Assembly (NCBI RefSeq): GCF_000186865.1
Contig: NW_008705561.1
Location: 2,569,778-2,628,981 of the forward strand
Length of the DNA stretch: 59,204 bases
Direction: 5' to 3'
DNA from: Aureococcus anophagefferens
Lineage: Eukaryota; Sar; Pelagophyceae; Pelagomonadales; Pelagomonadaceae
The translations under genes and the position numbers were made by a program. Shown piece by piece: positions 54,635 to 59,204 of the stretch. A model generated the notes under the pieces. The model worked only from the letters and a program-made list of their open reading frames with translations. It was not told where the DNA came from and searched no databases. How positions within the stretch are numbered: the stretch's first letter is position 1; each line of letters begins with the position of its first letter.

Positions 54635-56105
54635 CGGAGAACCCAGACGCGCGCCGTGCGGTCCTCGGCGCCCGTGACGAGGCGCGCCCCGTCGGGGGCG
54701 AAGGCGCAGCAGTAGACCGTCTCGGCGTGGCCCGCGAGCGTCTCCAGGCGCGCGCCCGTCGCCGCGTCCCAGACGCGCGCGGTCCGGTCCCAGGACGTCG
54801 TCGCGACGCGGGACCCGTCGGGCGCGAAGGCGACGCTCTCGAGGCGGCCGTGCGTCGCTTGGTTCGCGTCGGCCGGCGGCGCGTGGCCCGCGAGCGTGTG
54901 TAAACACGCGCCCGTGGCCGCGTCCCAGATCTTGCCCACGCCGTCCCAGCTCGACGTCGCGAGCCGGGACCCGTCGGGCGAAAAGGCGCAGGCCGTGACG
55001 CGGTCGCCGTGGCCGGAAAAGGTCCGCAGGCACGCGCCCGTCGCCGCGTCGAAGAGCTTCGCGGTCTCGTCGCTGCTCGCCGTCGCCGCGCGTGCGCCGT
55101 CGGACGAGACGTCGCAGCCCCAGAGGTCGCCGCGGTGCTTCCGCGCGTCGTGGCCCCGGAGCGTGGCCAGCTCCTCGCCCGTGGCCGCGTCCCAGACCTT
55201 GGCCGTGCGGTCCTCGCTGGCCGTGACGACGCGGCGGCCGTCCCGGGACCAGGCGGCGCCGTTGACCGCCGCGCCGTGGGACCGCAGCGCCACTAGTACG
55301 TCGCCCGTCGCCACGTCCCAGACGAGGGCCTCGTTGGCCCAGCTCGCCGTGACGACAAAGGTCCCCGGGCCGGGGCTCGCGCTCAGGACGGCGTCCGCGT
55401 GTTCGTCGAAGACGCGGAGCCGCTCCTGGGCAGCAGAAGAGAGATTCAACGTCGCTTCAACGTGAGTGTTCCGCGCGCGCGCGTAACAAAAAACACATCC
55501 ACGCTTCGAGACCGTTCCGAGAGATGATCGCTCGTCCAAGAATCAGCCGAAACGAGTGGAAAACGGCCGAGATATGAGCCTTTGAAGTTGGGAATTTCGC
55601 TCTCTTGTGCTGCCCTGAGCCGCTCGCCGGAGTCCGCGTCCCAGACCCGGACCCTGCGGTCCCAGCTGCCCGTGACGACGCGGGACCCGTCGGCCGCGAA
55701 GCAGCAGCAGTAGACGGAGTTCATGTGGCCGAGCACGCAGGCCAGGTTCGCGGGCCACGGCGCGTCCGCGTCGTTGTGGCAGTAGGCCTCCCCGGCGGCG
55801 ATCATGGCCTTCCAGCGCCGGTGCCGCGCCGCCTGAAGCTCCCGCGCCGGCGGTTCCGGTGCCGCGGCGCGCGGCGACGCCGCCGGCCGCAGGCCCTTGA
55901 ACGTGATCCAGCACGCGACGGGCTGCGTGACGCGGGCCCGCGTTTTCGCGCCGCCGTCGATGGCCACGGTGGCGTCGACGTGCAGCACGGTGCCGGGCGC
56001 GAATTCCCGGACCTTGGCGCTCGTCATGGACTCGGTCTCGCGCGCGAGCGCGCCGTTCTTGGAGGTGACGCGGTACCAGCCGGGCGACATCGTCGGGCCG
56101 CCCAT
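54631..56105 (-). CDS. WD40-repeat protein, two exons
   Basis: Exons 56105-55626 and 55425-54631 give 424 aa if splicing is exact. The first ~75 residues resemble a small SH3-like barrel (WYRVTSKNGALARETESM, GTVLHVDATVAIDGG). Seven WD40 repeats follow, e.g. HMNSVYCCCFAADGSRVVTG with WDRRVRVWDADSG, and SWDRTARVWDAATGARLETL. The intron is introner element B4, whose duplicated target starts with GA rather than GT or GC. The WD propeller is complete only when the two exons are joined. Scaffold role; specific function unknown. Confidence 0.8.
55426..55617 (-). mobile_element. Introner element B4 (192 bp), non-canonical 5' splice site
   Basis: Perfect 8-bp duplication AGCCGCTC at 55418-55425 and 55618-55625, and family B ends. 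On the coding strand the duplication is GAGCGGCT, so exact removal of 200 nt would be a GA-AG intron. Other in-frame choices would add or drop four residues. Confidence 0.88.
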
Positions 56106-56165
56106 ACTGCCTCCTCCGAGTCGGTAGGTTTACTTCATAGTGCACGCATCTTCCGTCGCGCTACC

Positions 56166-57457
56166 CTAGCCCAGGAGCCCCAAGACCAGGTCCTTGATCG
56201 CCCCCAGGGCCTCGTCCTTGACCTCGCCTTTCGCCTCCGCGGACGCGTCTCTGGCGCACGTGAAGATGCTGGAGGCGAAGCCCTCGTCGTCCTCGTCGTC
56301 CGCGCCCACCCCGTCGTCCGCTTCCCCGTCTTCCCCGGCGTGCATCTCTTGCTGAACCTCGCCGTCCTCGACTTGTTTCTTCGTCGCGGCGAGGTCCTCC
56401 GCGCGCGGCCGCGCGCCGATGAAGACGCTCACGGTCATCGTGCCCAGCGCGTCGCGCGCGCCGCCGTATTTCAGGACCTTGAACTCGCCCTTGACGCTCT
56501 TGTTGGCCAGGAGCTTCGGCTTGAGGACGACGGCGCCGAGGCACGTCGGCGACCCGAACATGGACGCCTTGGAGTACACGGCGACGAGGACGTTCCGGGC
56601 GACGTCGGGGATCGCGGCTTTCACCCGAAAGTTCCACTCGGGCGAGAGCGTCTTGGGCACGTGCTCGGACTCGTGGTCGCCCTCGAGGTTCTTGACGACG
56701 ACGTACGGGTCGCTGTCGACCTTGTCGCCGCCGAACATGCCGCCGAACATACCGCCGGCGTTCGCGGCGCGGAGGCCCGCGGCCGAGTGCACGGTGAGGT
56801 CGATGACGCCGCGGCCCTGCGGCGGCCGCGCGAGCGGCGCGAGCCCCTGCGGCTCGGCGTCCGCGCGCTTGGTCGCGAACCACACGCCGAGCCTCAGCTC
56901 GCCCGCGGGCTCCTTGTTGCGCTCGAGCGCGCGCCAGAATTCGGGTTCACGGTTCGCGAGGTCGTCGAACGCGACCGTCGCCTTCGACGGGTCGTGGCGC
57001 TTCGCGGCGTCGCACTGGACCTCGAACTCGAGCGGGTCCGCGGCCTCGACCCAGAACGACAGCGAAGGCCGCGCCTAGGCGCCTTGCAGCAGTCGAACGT
57101 GATCTTGCCGCCGCTCGTCTTGTCGCAGGCGGGGTCGATCTCGAACATGCCGACCTCCTGGTTCTTGTACAGGAGCCGCACCTCGCCCCTCGGGGCTTTC
57201 GTTAACATCGAGAACATGGACTTGTCATATGGCACGCCCTTGGCGCCGAGGAGCGTCACTTCGACGTAGCCGCCGTACTTCTTGCCGTCGAGGCGATCCA
57301 TCGCCGCCTTGGCGGCGCTGGCGGCAGCCTTGTCATCGGCGATGATCGCGCAGGCCTGTTCGAAGCCGGCTCCCGGAGAGCCGACGCGCGCGCCGTCCCC
57401 ACCGCCACCGTACTCCACGGGCGGCGCCATACCTTCCTTCAGTGTCCGAAAATGCAC
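56166..57457 (-). CDS. Double C2-domain protein with an 8-bp frame disruption
   Basis: Residues about 55-140 form one C2-like domain (GGYVEVTLLGAKGVPYDKSM, EVGMFEIDPACD). After a frame change near 57077 the sequence continues as RPSLSFWVEAADPLEFEVQ. A second C2 domain follows (GVIDLTVHSAAGLRAA, VDSDPYVVVKNLEG, KTLSPEWNFRVKA). The C-terminal region is acidic (GEADDGVGADDEDDEG). C2 domains bind membranes, often with calcium. Removing 8 bases (GCGCCTAG) restores one frame of about 426 aa. The start is either this ATG or the one at 57430. Membrane trafficking is a guess. Confidence 0.62.
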
Positions 57458-57525
57458 CCCCTACTTGCTAGATATGTAACGGCAAATTGAGCATTGTCCT
57501 TCGCCCCTCAGAAGCCGCGTCCGTG

Positions 57526-59204
57526 TTACAGCCCGAGGAACGCCGAGAGGCGCTTCTGGAGCGACGGCGCGAGCTTCGCGCGGAGCGCCGCGGCGTCCCG
57601 ACACCGCGCGAGGCCCGCGTCGCCCATGTCCCGCGCGCGCGCGAGGCCCTCGTCGAGGCCCGCGAGGTCCCGCGCGTCGACGGCGGCGGCGAGCGTCGCC
57701 TGGAGGTCGAGCTGGTCGTACATGCGCGCGACGAGCTCCTCGGCGTCGATGATCTGGCTCACGTCGAGGCCGGGCACCTTCGTCGTCTGCACGAGGTTGA
57801 GCTGGGCCTCGAGGTCCATGGCGTGGTAGTCGCGCGCGCCGTCCTCGCTCGCGACGGCCTCCTCGGCCGCGCGGATCAGCTCGTCGAAGCGCGCGCGGAC
57901 CTCGTCCGCGTGCTCCAAAATCTCGAGCTGCTCGAACGCGGCCTCGACGTCCTCGTCCGTCGCCGCCGCGCCGTCGACGACGTCCTTGAGCTCGATGGGC
58001 ACGATGCCCATGTCCACGAGGGGCTGCAGGTCGCTCATGTTGCCGCCGACCTCCCGGAGCCTGACCAGCTTCCGGTCGACGGACGCGCGCCGGAGCTTCG
58101 CGTAGGAGCTCGACGGCGCGCCGGACCGCGCGCCGCCGCCGAAGAGGAGGCCGTGGACGGCGCCGGCGCTCGGGGGCGCCGGCGCCAGCGGCACGAGGAG
58201 CGCGCCGGGCTCGAGCGCGCCCCCGCCGGCGGCCGCGAGGACTTTGCGCGCGGGCGCGAGCGCGTCGAGGACGTCGCGGACGTGGTCCCCGGGCGGGCCA
58301 TTGCAGTCCGCGGCCTCGCAGAAGTGGACGAGGATGGGCAGCAGCTCCGCCGACGGGGGGAACGTCGACGCGCAGAGGAAGAGGAGCCGCCAGCACTTGA
58401 ACGCGGACGACGCGGACGGGTTCTGGGACGCCTGCTTCGCGAGCTGGACGAAGATCTCGTCCCGCAGGTCCTCGGGCCCGCCGAAGCCGTGCGTCGCCAA
58501 ATTTGCCGCCATGGCCTCCGGGTAGCTCATGAACATGTCGCCGCAGAAGCCGAGGATGTCGCGGTGGCACGCGCGCGCGACGTCCAGCGCGCGGCCGCCC
58601 AGGACGAGCTGCGACGTGTGCAGGGGCACGGCCTGGTGGACGAAGCGGCGCCGCAGCGCCGTCTGCTTCTCCGCCGCGGACGCGAGGCCCTCCGCGTAGT
58701 CCGCGGGCCTCCTTAATTTTCGGAACGACGCGAGGCCGAAGCCGTCGACGCCGTGCGCGTCGCGCAGCGTCGCCGCGGCCTCCTCGAGCGCGACGAGCAG
58801 CGCCCCGGCCTCCTCGAGGAGCCGCCCGTCGACGTCGCCCGCGTCGCGCGCGGCCGCGGCCGCGTCGGCCGTCCGCTCGACCATGTCCCGCGTCGCGGAC
58901 GCGGACGAGCCGTCGGCGCCGCGCGACCGCGCGAGCATGGCCCGCCCCGCGACGACGACGTCCCGCAGCGCCCGCTCGGCGTCGAGGGACGCGACGAGCC
59001 GCGACGTCTCGCGGCAGAGCGCGCAGCCGCGCTCGAGCTTGACGAAGCGGCCGCGGCGCTCGCGCAGGAACGCGTCGACGGCCGCGAGCGCCTTCTTGGC
59101 GCCGTCGCCGTCGCGCGCCGCCGCCGCGTCCCGCAGGTCGCCGACGAGGCCCCGCTGGGCCTCGAGCAGGGCCGCGGCCGCGGCCGCGGCGGACCGCTCC
59201 GCGG
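57526..59204 (-). CDS. MyTH4-domain protein, C-terminal part
   Basis: The frame is open to the right edge, so the 5' end is missing; about 558 codons are present. The upstream part is helical and charged (KALAAVDAFLRERRGRFVKL). A MyTH4 domain lies in the middle: FVHQAVPLHTSQLVLGG, AMAANLATHG, DLRDEIFVQLAKQASQNP and CASTFPPSAELLPILVHFC. MyTH4 domains bind microtubules or actin and occur in unconventional myosins, kinesin-like proteins and FERM proteins. The C-terminus is helical (DLQATLAAAVDARDLAGLDE). Without the N-terminus a motor cannot be confirmed. Confidence 0.75.
   Translation of the reverse strand, partial: AERSAAAAAAALLEAQRGLVGDLRDAAAARDGDGAKKALAAVDAFLRERRGRFVKLERGCALCRETSRLVASLDAERALRDVVVAGRAMLARSRGADGSSASATRDMVERTADAAAAARDAGDVDGRLLEEAGALLVALEEAAATLRDAHGVDGFGLASFRKLRRPADYAEGLASAAEKQTALRRRFVHQAVPLHTSQLVLGGRALDVARACHRDILGFCGDMFMSYPEAMAANLATHGFGGPEDLRDEIFVQLAKQASQNPSASSAFKCWRLLFLCASTFPPSAELLPILVHFCEAADCNGPPGDHVRDVLDALAPARKVLAAAGGGALEPGALLVPLAPAPPSAGAVHGLLFGGGARSGAPSSSYAKLRRASVDRKLVRLREVGGNMSDLQPLVDMGIVPIELKDVVDGAAATDEDVEAAFEQLEILEHADEVRARFDELIRAAEEAVASEDGARDYHAMDLEAQLNLVQTTKVPGLDVSQIIDAEELVARMYDQLDLQATLAAAVDARDLAGLDEGLARARDMGDAGLARCRDAAALRAKLAPSLQKRLSAFLGL

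Noticed and set aside
1..59204. tRNA, rRNA or other structured RNA genes
   Set aside because: Scanned by eye for tRNA B-box/T-loop patterns and rRNA-like blocks in the spacers; none could be supported.

Overview
The window is nuclear DNA from a eukaryote. It is very GC-rich, has spliceosomal introns, densely packed single genes on both strands, no operons, and three N-filled gaps of different sizes (draft assembly). Several proteins start with a signal peptide followed by a Phe-containing cleavage site (for example ANA then FRAP near 51750), the plastid import signal of stramenopiles with red secondary plastids. The window also carries short inverted-repeat transposons that behave as introns (introner elements). 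Such elements are published for the pelagophyte Aureococcus anophagefferens. A pelagophyte, probably Aureococcus, is therefore my inference; no database was searched.

Layout. 1-6.3 kb: SART1 3' end, a plastid protein, a 5'-nucleotidase/EF-hand gene split by three introner elements, and a LOTUS-rhodanese protein. 6.3-13.6 kb: Nudix hydrolase, carboxylesterase, PsbP-like lumen protein, cation efflux protein, a secreted membrane protein, (S)-ureidoglycine aminohydrolase and a small secreted protein. 13.6-15.6 kb: 153-bp perfect tandem repeats, a BspA/DUF285 repeat fragment, a microsatellite and an assembly gap. 15.6-19.9 kb: two tandem mannitol-2-dehydrogenase-like genes; the second has an N-terminal RING finger and an introner element that the first lacks at the same site. 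20-32.4 kb: MYND/RING/Sel1, Tudor-like, Mog1, epoxide-hydrolase-like, coiled-coil, ankyrin, papain-like protease, F-box and a long SH3-like/F-box/PA/LRR gene. 32.5-43.3 kb: two GT8 glycosyltransferases flanking an ARM-repeat gene, a coiled-coil gene, a sulfotransferase-like gene, a GT90 glycosyltransferase, a methyltransferase and a DUF924 protein. 43.5-59.2 kb: a giant Tudor/EF/ankyrin gene, a beta-propeller/PT-rich membrane protein, a plastid-targeted protein, a second sulfotransferase-like gene, a multi-pass membrane protein, REV7, WD40, a double-C2 protein and a MyTH4-domain gene that runs off the right edge.

Genes do not form pathways by position. The organising features are architectural. 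Genes alternate strand so that nearly every 3' end faces another 3' end, and three convergent pairs interlock their stop codons in four bases. At least nine introner-type elements in three size/sequence families sit inside coding regions, all in the same orientation relative to transcription, with 8-9 bp target duplications that supply the 5' splice site. Several genes carry single-base or very short frame disruptions that may be draft-sequence errors.
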